Assembly: GCA_016704425.1 (NCBI GenBank)
Contig: JADJAC010000004.1
Span: forward strand, 1 to 64,000
DNA from: Sphingomonadales bacterium
GTDB taxonomy: Bacteria > Pseudomonadota > Alphaproteobacteria > Sphingomonadales > Sphingomonadaceae
Direction of reading: 5' to 3'
DNA length: 64,000 nucleotides
Each line of letters starts with the position of its first letter. The stretch's first letter is position 1. Made by a program: the position numbers and the translations under genes. Positions 7,601-15,437 of the stretch are shown in pieces. The notes under the pieces are model-generated. The model saw nothing but the letters and a program-made list of their open reading frames with translations, had not been told where the DNA came from and ran no database searches.

Positions 7601-9974
7601 GTCTCAAGCCCCTGAAATTCTCCCGAAGGAGATCGGCAAGTCTGCCTTGCGACGGGAGGATCCGGCAGTGTTGAGCGGCCGGGCTGCTTATATTGCGGAC
7701 CTGCCCTTTCAGGATGTCTTGTATGTGGCGATACTTCGCAGCCCTTATGCACATGCCAAGATCACCGGAATAGACGTGACCGCGGCCGCGGGACATGCGG
7801 GGGTCGTGAAGGTCTGGACGGGCGCTGACGTGCTCCCCAAGTGCGCCGGTCTCATGGCCCGCATGGACCTTCCGGGTTTTGTTCCAACGATCCAGCCGAT
7901 CCTCGCCCATGATATTGTGCGCTTTGTCGGTGAAGCAGTGGCGGTCGTGGTCGCAAACAGTCAGGCAGTGGCAGAAGACGCGCTCGAACTTATCGACGTC
8001 GACTATGATGAGCTGCCGGTCGTCGCCAGCATCGAATCCGCCATGGCAGCGGAAGCGCTCGCCAATGAAGCTGTGCCAGCCAACCTGGTCTATCAGGGGC
8101 ACCGATGCCAGGACGATGTTGACGGCGATTTCGCTAGCGCAGCATATGTTGCTTCCGGCCGCTTCATTAATAATCGGGTCAGCGCATCGCCCTTGGAGCC
8201 CCGTGGATGCGTGGCTCGATACGAATGGACCAATGGCCAATTGACGGTCTGGTCTGCCACCCAGATGCCTTCGTTCCTGAAGACAATGCTCGCGATTCAT
8301 CTGGCCTTCCCGGAGCAGCGCATTGAGGTGATCACCCCACAGGTCGGTGGAGGCTTTGGCCAAAAGGCCCATGTTCATCCAGAAGAGGCGCTCGTTTGTC
8401 TTTTGGCCATTGAGTTGGGGCGGCCAGTCCGCTGGATTGAAGATCGTCGGGAAAACCTGCTGAGCGCAACGCACGCCAAGCACCAGATTAACGACATGGC
8501 GATTGCCGTGGATGGCAACGGGCGATTTCTCGCAATGCGCAACCGGTCAAGCACTGACGGCGGCGCGTATAATTGCCTTCCTTGGACGCATCTGGTCGAA
8601 TCCCATGTCGGCGCGTCGACGCTAACAGGCCCATATCGCATTGCGCACTTTAATGATGAGAGCCTTTCTCTGGTCACCAACAAGTGCCCGATTGGCGCCT
8701 ATCGCGGTGTTGGTTGGTCTGCTGGCCACATCGCGCGCGAAATCCTGATCGACCGCGCAGCTCGCAGACTCGGGCTGTCGCCATTCGAAATCAGGCGACG
8801 CAATCTGGTCGACCAAAATGATTATCCGTTCACCACGCCGACGGGGCTCGTGATCCGAGAAGGGACTTTCGTCCAGACCCTGGATAGGCTCGAGCAAATG
8901 GTGAGCTATCCGTCTTTTCGTGAAAGGCAGGCTTCAGCCTTGGCAAGCGGAAAGCTGCTCGGACTTGGGCTATGCATCTTCAACGAAGTCAGTGGTGTTG
9001 GCACGCGCGCGCTTTCGTTCCTGCACATTCCGGTGACGACTCATGACACGGCAACCGTGCGTGTTGAACCAACCGGCAAGATAACCGTGACGACACCCTT
9101 GGTTGCAGCAGGGCAAGGCCATTTGACAACCTTTGCTCAGGTGGCTGCCGACGCGTTCGGTGTTCCTCTTGACGACGTGACCATCCTTGCGGGGACCACG
9201 AGGAATACGCATGGGTTCGGGACAGTTGCCAGCCGCGGTGCAGTATTTGGTGCCGGGACAATCGGACGCGCTGCTGAGGCGGTGAAAGTCAAGATACGTC
9301 GTCTTGCGGCACACTTGCTACAAACCGGAGTTGACCAAGTTACACTTTCTGAAGGGCGGGTGCATCTCATTGGTCACCCTGACAAGGGTATGCCGTTAGC
9401 GGATTTGGCGGGCGCCGCCTATTTTGCGGACGCTACTCATCCACCTGATTTCGATCCTGCGCTTGAGGCAACAGCAGCCTTTGATCCGGCAGACGTCGTG
9501 CTCGCAAATGGGGGGCATGCGGCCATTGTTGAAATCGATATCGAGACCTGCATGGTCCGGGTGGAGGAAATGTTTGCGGTCGAAGATTGTGGCAGGATGA
9601 TTAATCCGATGATCGTTGAGGGTCAGATCAGGGGAGGAGTCGCGCAGGCTATCGGCATGACTTTGCTTGAAGAGCTCGTTCATGATGGGGAGGGCCAGCT
9701 GGTAACGACGACGCTCATGGACTATTTGCTGCCCACTTCGATTGACGTGCCAGATATCAAGATTGCGCATCTGGAAACGCCATCAGACTTGGTGCCGGGG
9801 GGCGTCAAAGGCATGGGCGAATCCGCGATGATTTCAGCTCCGGCAGCAATCTTGGGGGCGGTCAACGACGCTCTGGCGCTAGTTGATGCGTCGCTGGAAG
9901 ACTTTCCGGCTTCGCCGCAACGGATATTCGATGCCCTTGAGCGCGCGGCTGCAAAAAATGCCATCCCGGTCTAG
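7593..9974 (+). CDS. Molybdenum hydroxylase, catalytic large subunit (CoxL/aldehyde oxidase-type)
   Basis: 793 residues from ATG 7593 (a TTG two codons earlier is possible). It has the N-terminal aldehyde oxidase 'hammerhead' domain and the Mo-cofactor domains, with GGGFGQK near 252-258, GAYRGVGW near 368-375, and the catalytic Glu of GMGES near 743. True CO dehydrogenase (form I) carries AYRCSFR with a copper-binding Cys. Here the loop is AYRGVGW, so CO oxidation is not expected. Hydroxylation of an aldehyde or an (N-hetero)aromatic ring using water is the likely chemistry. It is the third gene of the M-S-L operon, followed by CoxG- and XdhC-like maturation genes. The substrate remains open. 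Confidence 0.94.
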   Translation: MDKSQAPEILPKEIGKSALRREDPAVLSGRAAYIADLPFQDVLYVAILRSPYAHAKITGIDVTAAAGHAGVVKVWTGADVLPKCAGLMARMDLPGFVPTIQPILAHDIVRFVGEAVAVVVANSQAVAEDALELIDVDYDELPVVASIESAMAAEALANEAVPANLVYQGHRCQDDVDGDFASAAYVASGRFINNRVSASPLEPRGCVARYEWTNGQLTVWSATQMPSFLKTMLAIHLAFPEQRIEVITPQVGGGFGQKAHVHPEEALVCLLAIELGRPVRWIEDRRENLLSATHAKHQINDMAIAVDGNGRFLAMRNRSSTDGGAYNCLPWTHLVESHVGASTLTGPYRIAHFNDESLSLVTNKCPIGAYRGVGWSAGHIAREILIDRAARRLGLSPFEIRRRNLVDQNDYPFTTPTGLVIREGTFVQTLDRLEQMVSYPSFRERQASALASGKLLGLGLCIFNEVSGVGTRALSFLHIPVTTHDTATVRVEPTGKITVTTPLVAAGQGHLTTFAQVAADAFGVPLDDVTILAGTTRNTHGFGTVASRGAVFGAGTIGRAAEAVKVKIRRLAAHLLQTGVDQVTLSEGRVHLIGHPDKGMPLADLAGAAYFADATHPPDFDPALEATAAFDPADVVLANGGHAAIVEIDIETCMVRVEEMFAVEDCGRMINPMIVEGQIRGGVAQAIGMTLLEELVHDGEGQLVTTTLMDYLLPTSIDVPDIKIAHLETPSDLVPGGVKGMGESAMISAPAAILGAVNDALALVDASLEDFPASPQRIFDALERAAAKNAIPV

Positions 9975-9996
9975 CGTCGAATGAAGGCGAATTGAC

Positions 9997-10647
9997 ATGA
10001 TTTTCGAATACAGCTTCCAGCTCCCGGTACCAGCGGAGCGTGCCTGGCCGGTTCTGCTCGACGTCTATCGGGTCGCGCCTTGCATGCCAGGCGCATCGAT
10101 CGAATCTGGCGAAGGCAATGACTATGTTGGCCGGATCAAGGTCCGTCTTGGTCCTGTAGAGATGGTCTACCGCGGCGATTTGCATTTCACCCAACGAGTC
10201 GATGCGAGCCATGCACTGGCTGTCGAAGGCGCAGCGAAGGATACAAAGGGCGGTGGCGGCGCCAAGGCCAAGGTTTCGCTGAAGGTCGCCGAACATGGCT
10301 TGAGCGCCTGCATGGTTTCCATCCACAGCGACTATGCTGTCAGTGGGAAAGCGGCACAGTTCGGCCGGGGTGTGATGGAAGAAGTTGCGGAAAAGCTCAT
10401 GAACGAGTTTTCTACCCGTCTCCGACAATTGATACTGGAGGGTACCGGCGAGGACGGAAATGCGCCTGCCACTGAACTTGCCGAAGGGGCCGTTCAGTCG
10501 AATGTCAGTCAGGCGCCGTCACTCACCATCAGCAACGACGCTCTCGATATTGGTTCTGCTGCGGGCTGGGCGGTCATGCGCAGACTTCTGGTAGGCGCGG
10601 CATTTGTATTGGGCTTGACGGCAATTTGGTGGTTATTTCGCACCTAG
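9997..10647 (+). CDS. CoxG-like SRPBCC protein with C-terminal membrane anchor
   Basis: 216 residues. The first 150 match the CoxG/carbon monoxide dehydrogenase subunit G family (helix-grip START-like fold: FQLPVPAERAWPVLLDVYRVAPCMPGA region, then the GAAKDTKGGGGAKAKV loop). The C-terminus has one hydrophobic segment (LLVGAAFVLGLTAIWWLF) preceded by Arg-Arg, predicted to tether the protein to the inner membrane. In CO oxidisers CoxG recruits the Mo enzyme to the membrane, so the same role is inferred here. It lies 22 bases after the large subunit in the same operon. Length is typical. Confidence 0.88.
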   Translation: MIFEYSFQLPVPAERAWPVLLDVYRVAPCMPGASIESGEGNDYVGRIKVRLGPVEMVYRGDLHFTQRVDASHALAVEGAAKDTKGGGGAKAKVSLKVAEHGLSACMVSIHSDYAVSGKAAQFGRGVMEEVAEKLMNEFSTRLRQLILEGTGEDGNAPATELAEGAVQSNVSQAPSLTISNDALDIGSAAGWAVMRRLLVGAAFVLGLTAIWWLFRT

Positions 10648-10699
10648 TCTGCGCCCCGAGAAACGCGATGCCATGCAATTCAAGTAAATAGGTCGCAGG

Positions 10700-11671
10700 A
10701 TGGATCTCGAAAACGGGGATTGGCCGATCTTTGGCTGGACAGCGGACGTGCGCATGGCGTTGTTTTCCTGCCTCGATGCCGGTCGTTCAGCAGTGCTTGG
10801 AACCATCGTGGCGCTTGAAGGCGGCGCGCCACAGCCGATTGGCACGCAAATGATCTTCGACGGAACTAAGGCCACGGGCTATTTCTCTGGCGGGTGCATT
10901 GAGGCCGATGTCGGCAATCATGCGCAGCGAGTCTTCGCTGACGGAAAGCCCCGCAAGCTTATCTATGGCAAGGGAAGCCCAAGGATTGACCTAAGGCTGA
11001 CCTGCGGGGGCAGCTTGACCATCTTTCTTGAGCGGATCGACCCGAGCGATGATGCCGTTAAACTCCTTCTTGAAGGCTATGAGCAACGACGAGTCGTCCG
11101 CTGGTCCAGCAACGGTTTCGAGCGATCCGCTCTCATACAGGGGGCACGCGAGAAAGTTGAGCCGATCGAGGGCGCGTCATACTCAAAGATCTTTCTGCCA
11201 CGATGGCGTCTGGCTGTAGCGGGAGACGGTCCCATTGCGTTGGCCTTGATTGCTCTTGCCGGGCAATGCGGGCTGGAGGCTATCCTGCTACGAAATTCCT
11301 ATGCCGCTTCTCCTATGCCGATCGCCGAAGGACGATGCATTTCGGGCGATGCCAGCGCGTCGCTCAAAGAACTTGTGCCAGATCGGTGGACCGCCATCAT
11401 CGCTGCTTCCCACGATGATGAGCAGGATGATGCAGTCACTAGAATGGCTTTGGCAAGCAACGCCTTCTATGTCGGCGTCCTTGGCTCCTCCTGCCGAGCC
11501 ACTTCGCGCAAGCAGCGGCTGGAAGCATTGGGCCTTTCTGCCGACGAGTGCACACGCGTTGTGAGTCCAGTCGGTTTATCCAACTGTGGTCGATCCGCAT
11601 GGGAGGTTGCAGTGTCGGTCATCGCACAGATTCTGCAAGTACGCAGTTCAGTGATTGCAGCGATTGCTTGA
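10700..11671 (+). CDS. XdhC/CoxF-like molybdenum cofactor maturation factor
   Basis: 323 residues with the two parts of XdhC proteins: an N-terminal domain containing GYFSGGCIEADV, and a C-terminal Rossmann-like domain starting near WRLAVAGDGPIALALIALA and ending VVSPVGLSNCGRSAWEVAVSVIAQI. XdhC proteins bind the molybdenum cofactor and promote its sulfuration before insertion into xanthine-oxidase-family enzymes. The conserved Cys of SGGCIE is present. It is the last gene of the Mo-hydroxylase operon (52 bases after the CoxG-like gene). No mocA-type cytidylyltransferase, CoxD or CoxE gene follows, so other maturation steps must be encoded elsewhere. Confidence 0.88.
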   Translation: MDLENGDWPIFGWTADVRMALFSCLDAGRSAVLGTIVALEGGAPQPIGTQMIFDGTKATGYFSGGCIEADVGNHAQRVFADGKPRKLIYGKGSPRIDLRLTCGGSLTIFLERIDPSDDAVKLLLEGYEQRRVVRWSSNGFERSALIQGAREKVEPIEGASYSKIFLPRWRLAVAGDGPIALALIALAGQCGLEAILLRNSYAASPMPIAEGRCISGDASASLKELVPDRWTAIIAASHDDEQDDAVTRMALASNAFYVGVLGSSCRATSRKQRLEALGLSADECTRVVSPVGLSNCGRSAWEVAVSVIAQILQVRSSVIAAIA

Positions 11672-11735
11672 GCTGACCAAAGGACGATGGATCGTTCACC
11701 GTAGAAGCAAGTGAGGATGCGTCTTTTCTTCATGC

Positions 11736-11864
11736 ATGGTGACTGAAGCAGTTGAATGGGCAAAGCCCAAGGCAATATTACCCAACGTTGTTACGCGGAG
11801 CGATGCTGTCTCACTTTATGCAGACGCCTGCAAAAATTGTGGTGCGAGCGCCCAAGGCAAATGA
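11736..11864 (+). pseudogene. Possible cytochrome c remnant lacking the heme-ligand His
   Basis: The only notable content of the 352-base gap between the XdhC-like gene and the GreA/GreB-like gene. A 42-codon frame (ATG 11736, TGA 11862-11864) ends in SLYADACKNCGASAQGK. Class I cytochromes c typically read YADxCxxCHGxxxxG, so this looks like the heme site with the His codon lost in frame. Downstream bases give no continuation in any frame that I recognise. Cytochromes c serve as electron acceptors for some periplasmic Mo hydroxylases, so a decayed partner is plausible. The similarity is short and could be chance. Confidence 0.25.
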
Positions 11865-12023
11865 TGGCGCAGCCAATGAGTGTTGCAACTCCCGGTGCGC
11901 TGCTCGGCAGTCAACGATGCTCTCACAAAAGCAAATCGTTTCTCAAAGACTCGATCAAAGCGCCTTGCGCTTGACGGGGGATGGGTCACATTACGCTGGA
12001 ATGCTTTTTCATCGGAGGCCGTC

Positions 12024-12488
12024 GTGAGTGTCGCATTTCGTCGTGAGAGCGACGAGGAACACAAGGAGCCTCGTTTCGAGCTTCCGATCCCGGCTGGGCC
12101 CAACCTAGTCACAGCGGCAGGCAAGCAGCTCATCGAGGACCGGTTGTCCGCAATCGAAGCGGAGATTGCCGGATGCACCGACAAGGACGCGGTTGAACTG
12201 CTGATGCGCCAAAAGCGCTATTGGCAAACCCGCCATGCAACGGCTGAGTTAGCGCCCATACCAACCGGCGATGAAGTGGCCTTTGGCACTCGCGTGACAT
12301 TCCGGCTCAAGGGCAAAGTGCGCACGATCGACATCGTCGGAGATGATGAAGCCGATCCAGCAACGAATCGGATCTCGTTCTCAGCGCCATTGGTGCGCGC
12401 ACTCCTGGGTGCATCACCAGGCGATATCTGCGCATTCGGTGGAGATGACCAGGCAGCCGAAATCATCGATATCAGTCCAGCGGCTTGA
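12024..12488 (+). CDS. GreA/GreB-family transcription elongation factor-like protein
   Basis: 154 residues from GTG 12024, chosen because GGAGG sits 5 bases upstream and homology starts there. The first half is a helical hairpin (VTAAGKQLIEDRLSAIEAEI and following) and the second half is the FKBP-like domain of GreA/GreB (EVAFGTRVTF, TIDIVGDDEADP, ISFSAPLVRALLGASPGD). Canonical Gre factors enter the RNA polymerase secondary channel and stimulate transcript cleavage with acidic residues at the hairpin tip. Here the tip reads CTDKDAV, so activity is uncertain. Such extra Gre paralogues are common in sphingomonads. It stands alone between a degraded region and a repeat-rich gap. Confidence 0.8.
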   Translation: MSVAFRRESDEEHKEPRFELPIPAGPNLVTAAGKQLIEDRLSAIEAEIAGCTDKDAVELLMRQKRYWQTRHATAELAPIPTGDEVAFGTRVTFRLKGKVRTIDIVGDDEADPATNRISFSAPLVRALLGASPGDICAFGGDDQAAEIIDISPAA

Positions 12489-13039
12489 ACCGACGGCCAG
12501 GAACGCTGCCACGGCTTGCATTGTGGCGCCGCCCGAGACCAGGGCATAGATCACCCTGAGGCCGAATAGCCTATCACGGCAGGCCTCAAAAGCCTTCAAG
12601 GTACCCCATCATCTCCATCCCGTGCGCAACCTTGAGCCCGGCGTTCCCAAGTACCTCCTTTGTAGACGAGAGCAGTGTCAAACACTCTCATCCGCATAAT
12701 GGCGCGACGAAGGCGGAGCATTAAACATGAACAAAAACCATTCCCGCGTCGATCCCGGCGCTCCCTGTTACTGCCGATAATGTCCCTGTTATGGCCGATT
12801 AAATACCCTGTTATGGTCGATTAAATACCCTGTTTTGGCAATTAACAGGGAACTGGCTTTCTTGCGCACCAAGGTGTTGATTTTCCTATGTTATTTCTTG
12901 CAAATAGTAGCTGATTGGCCGAGTTCAGCCTGTTTTCAGGCCGAATTTTTGAAATTTTCCCTGTAAATTCCGGTAAAACAGGGAAATTCCAAATGAGACC
13001 GTATCCCTCAGGACTGCGGCCACCACCACCCAACCGCCC
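12489..13039. repeat. Gene-free gap with CCCTGTT/AACAGGG repeat cluster
   Basis: No supported gene lies in this 551-base stretch. From 12763 four tandem copies begin with CCCTGTT (12763, 12784, 12806, 12828; period 21-22 bases, unit about CCCTGTTATGGCCGATTAAA). They are followed by AACAGGGAA at 12844-12852 and, farther right, by an inverted pair TTCCCTGT (12957-12964) / ACAGGGAA (12978-12985). The DNA is visibly AT-richer than its surroundings. From memory, similar TTCCCTGTT-rich stretches are scattered through alphaproteobacterial genomes and are sometimes mis-annotated as short 'NREF'-repeat proteins. No function is known to me. The left 270 bases hold nothing identifiable. Confidence 0.7.
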
Positions 13040-13642
13040 CTACGTAAGTGGCGGGTCGGCTGGCACGCCAAAGAGTTTCTTGAGGACTCGTTGAGCGGCA
13101 ATCACGGCGATAACGGCAGCGGCGGCCAGCAGGATTGCGACAAATATTGCAGTCTTCGGGTTTGAGAGAGCCAGAAAAAGAAAACCTCCTGCCACCACGT
13201 CCTCGCCGGTCGATACGGCGATGTTGCTGAACGGTTCGGGACTTGCATTGACCATGGCGCGCGTCCCGGCCTTCGCCCCATGACTGGCGAGCGCCGCACC
13301 TCCACCAAGCAGGAAGGTGACGACTTGCCATTTCGGGTCGGATGCATCGACCAGAGCAAGCGCAAGCATTGCGCCGCCCACGGGACGGATGGCAGTGTGA
13401 ACCGCGTCCCAAAGCGAGTCGAGCCAGGCAATCTTGTCGGCAAAGAATTCGGCAATCATGCCAAGACCGGCTGCGCCCATCACCCAGTCGTTCGCAAGGA
13501 CAGCCAGCCCCTGCAAATGCTCGGGCGGCGCAATCCAGCCGAGCCGCATGGCAAGACCGGTCGCAAAGATACACAGATACAGCCGCCACCCGGCAAGCAA
13601 GCTGACGCTCGCCGCCACCCCCAAGATCTCCATGATCCCCAT
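13040..13642 (-). CDS. DUF4126 family membrane protein
   Basis: 200 residues, mostly hydrophobic, with about five predicted membrane segments (for example EILGVAASVSLLAGWRLYLC near the N-terminus, WQVVTFLLGGGAALASHGAK centrally and AIFVAILLAAAAVIAVIAA near the C-terminus). The pattern and Gly-rich HGAKAGTRAMVNASPEPFSN motif match DUF4126. No biochemical function is established. It ends in a short basic tail. It is divergent from the Nudix gene, with 44 bases between the start codons, so the two may share a control region. Confidence 0.8.
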   Translation of the reverse strand: MGIMEILGVAASVSLLAGWRLYLCIFATGLAMRLGWIAPPEHLQGLAVLANDWVMGAAGLGMIAEFFADKIAWLDSLWDAVHTAIRPVGGAMLALALVDASDPKWQVVTFLLGGGAALASHGAKAGTRAMVNASPEPFSNIAVSTGEDVVAGGFLFLALSNPKTAIFVAILLAAAAVIAVIAAQRVLKKLFGVPADPPLT

Positions 13643-13686
13643 ATTGCCTCTTCCCCTGTATCCCGATCAAGGATAGGCCGTTCAGA

Positions 13687-14484
13687 ATGAATGACAACAT
13701 GACGGGCGAAGAGACGGAGAGGCCGGTCCCGATTCCGGCAGCAACACTTGTCATCTTCCGGCATCGGGCTGCGGCGCCGCCGGAGTTGCTCGTTGTGGAG
13801 CGTTCGGCCACCATGGCCTTTGCGGGTGGTGCAATTGTCTTTCCCGGTGGCCGCATCGATGCTGACGATCATGCCATTGCGGCCGCCCACTCACACGAAC
13901 CCGAGGAGGGCGCAGCGCGCGTCGCTGCGATTCGCGAGACGCTGGAAGAAAGCGGCATCGCCATTGGCTTTGCGAGCCCACCGTCCACCGATTGGATCGC
14001 TTCGGCCCAACCCCGGCTGCATGCGCATGAGCCGTTCAGCACCCTGCTTTCCGAGGCGGGACTGGAACTCGATCTGGATATCCTTGTGCCCTTTGCACGC
14101 TGGTGCCCGGCGCACCGCGAAGCCCGCGTTTTCGATACGCGATTCTATCTTGCCTGCGTGAGCGATGACGCCCCCAACCCAGTTGTCGACGCGACGGAGA
14201 ATATCAGCAGTTTTTGGGCAGGAGCGCAGGAGGTGATCGACGCGGCGGATGCCGGCAAGGTCAAGGTCATCTTCCCGACCCGGCGCAATCTGGAACGGCT
14301 AGCGCTTTTCGACAGCTTCGCCGCCGCAGAAGCCCATGCGCGCACCACGCCAATCGACGTCGTAACGCCCTGGATGGAGGAGCGGGCGGGGGAGCCCCAT
14401 CTCTGCATTCCCGAAGGCCTTGGCTATCCTATCACCTCCGAACCCTTGCGATCGGCAGCATCGGCTTTTGGCAAGCCGCGTTAA
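13687..14484 (+). CDS. Nudix hydrolase (NUDT7/NUDT19-like)
   Basis: 265 residues. The Nudix box is recognisable as FPGGRIDADD followed, after an insertion, by RVAAIRETLEESGIAIG, which keeps the REtxEE core that binds Mg2+. The insertion between the GG and REtxEE parts, and the long C-terminal half (FFPTRRNLERLA-type motif seen as FPTRRNLERLALFDSF), resemble the NUDT7/NUDT19 branch, whose members hydrolyse CoA or its esters. This assignment is by pattern only. Starts at ATG 13687; MTGEETER at 13699 is an alternative start. Confidence 0.85.
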   Translation: MNDNMTGEETERPVPIPAATLVIFRHRAAAPPELLVVERSATMAFAGGAIVFPGGRIDADDHAIAAAHSHEPEEGAARVAAIRETLEESGIAIGFASPPSTDWIASAQPRLHAHEPFSTLLSEAGLELDLDILVPFARWCPAHREARVFDTRFYLACVSDDAPNPVVDATENISSFWAGAQEVIDAADAGKVKVIFPTRRNLERLALFDSFAAAEAHARTTPIDVVTPWMEERAGEPHLCIPEGLGYPITSEPLRSAASAFGKPR

Positions 14485-14532
14485 CCAAACAGTAACCATC
14501 TTGGCCCACTCTCTGCTCGGGCACATTCAGGG

Positions 14533-14865
14533 GTGGATGAGATGGGGATTGCAAAGGAAGCATTGATGCAGGCCCAAGCGCAGCTTTGGGCGCGAATTGA
14601 TCAGCTCGCTGCCGGGCTGCCGCAATTGTCGGTTTCCCGTCTGGCTCATGAAATCGACGAATTGCGACGGATTGCCGGCGACCACGGGCTGACCCCTGTC
14701 GTAGAGATAGCGCATCGGCTGGAGAGCGAACTTGCAGTCTCGCGCGGTGGACCAATGGTTGCGTCATTCCTTGAAGCGATGCGCGATGCGGTTGGCTGCG
14801 AGCGGCTCGACGCCTCAGCCACACAAGCCTATCTCGCTGCAATCAACCAGCGGCTGTACGGATAG
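14533..14865 (+). CDS. Conserved small hypothetical protein, helical
   Basis: 110 residues (GTG 14533) or 107 (ATG 14542); AGGGG lies just upstream. The sequence is Ala-, Leu-, Arg- and Glu-rich and predicted almost wholly helical, with no membrane segment, cysteines or signal peptide. I recognise no domain, although the length and an internal DELRRIAGDHGLTPVVEIAHRLE heptad-like stretch would suit an Hpt-like four-helix bundle. It lies between the Nudix and Dps genes on the same strand, 48 bases after the former. Confidence 0.6.
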   Translation: MDEMGIAKEALMQAQAQLWARIDQLAAGLPQLSVSRLAHEIDELRRIAGDHGLTPVVEIAHRLESELAVSRGGPMVASFLEAMRDAVGCERLDASATQAYLAAINQRLYG

Positions 14866-14981
14866 CAGTCTGGCCAGACCACGCGCAGTCTTATCTACAA
14901 AAACGATCACTGAAGCCCTTTTAATCAATTCGATCGCAAGACGATCCCTGCCTATGACTCGTTCATCCGCAAGGGAGAACG

Positions 14982-15437
14982 ATGATGACCAATATGATGA
15001 CCGATGTCGCTGCAGCTCTTAATCAAGTGCTGGCAGACAGTTTTGCCCTGTACATCAAGACCAAGAATTTTCACTGGCACGTCTCGGGACGGCATTTCAG
15101 GGATTACCATTTGCTTCTTGACGAGCAGGCGACGCAGATTCTTGCTTCGACTGACCTTATTGCAGAACGGGTCCGCAAGATTGGCGGAAACACGATCCGG
15201 TCGGTCGGCCATATCGCCCGGCTTTCCGAGGTGCGGGACAATGATGCCGATCACGTTCCAGCCAAGGACATGCTTGGAGAGTTGCGGCAGGACAATCTCA
15301 TCCTTGTCGATTCGCTGAAGAAGGCAAAGGCCATTGCCGATACAGCGGGCGACAATGCCAGCTCCGGTGTTATCGACGGCTGGACCGACGAAGCGGAGCA
15401 GCGGGCCTGGTTCCTCCTCGAGTCAGCCCGGGACTAA
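14982..15437 (+). CDS. dps: Dps family ferritin-like DNA-protection protein
   Basis: 151 residues of the Dps/mini-ferritin family. The intersubunit ferroxidase ligands are in place: His31, His43, Asp47, Asp58 and Glu62, with the same spacing as E. coli Dps. The protein should form a 12-subunit shell that oxidises Fe(II) with hydrogen peroxide and protects DNA. A basic, DNA-binding N-terminal tail like that of E. coli Dps is missing, so DNA binding is uncertain. Start at ATG 14982 with AAGGGAGAA upstream; ATGs at codons 2, 5 and 6 are alternatives. It is convergent with lysA, the two stops overlapping by 4 bases. Confidence 0.92.
   Translation: MMTNMMTDVAAALNQVLADSFALYIKTKNFHWHVSGRHFRDYHLLLDEQATQILASTDLIAERVRKIGGNTIRSVGHIARLSEVRDNDADHVPAKDMLGELRQDNLILVDSLKKAKAIADTAGDNASSGVIDGWTDEAEQRAWFLLESARD

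Noticed and set aside
7593..9974. Calling the Mo hydroxylase a carbon monoxide dehydrogenase
   Set aside because: The form I AYRCSFR motif with its copper Cys is absent, so only family membership is supported.
11880..12023. Longer N-terminus for the GreA/GreB-like protein
   Set aside because: No ribosome binding site at 11880 and the added residues lack homology; GTG 12024 has GGAGG at the right distance.
12414..12599. Reverse frame beginning MKAFEACRDRLFGL, like the start of SigJ-type sigma factors
   Set aside because: Similarity ends after about 14 residues and the frame runs into the GreA/GreB-like gene; too short to call a sigma remnant.
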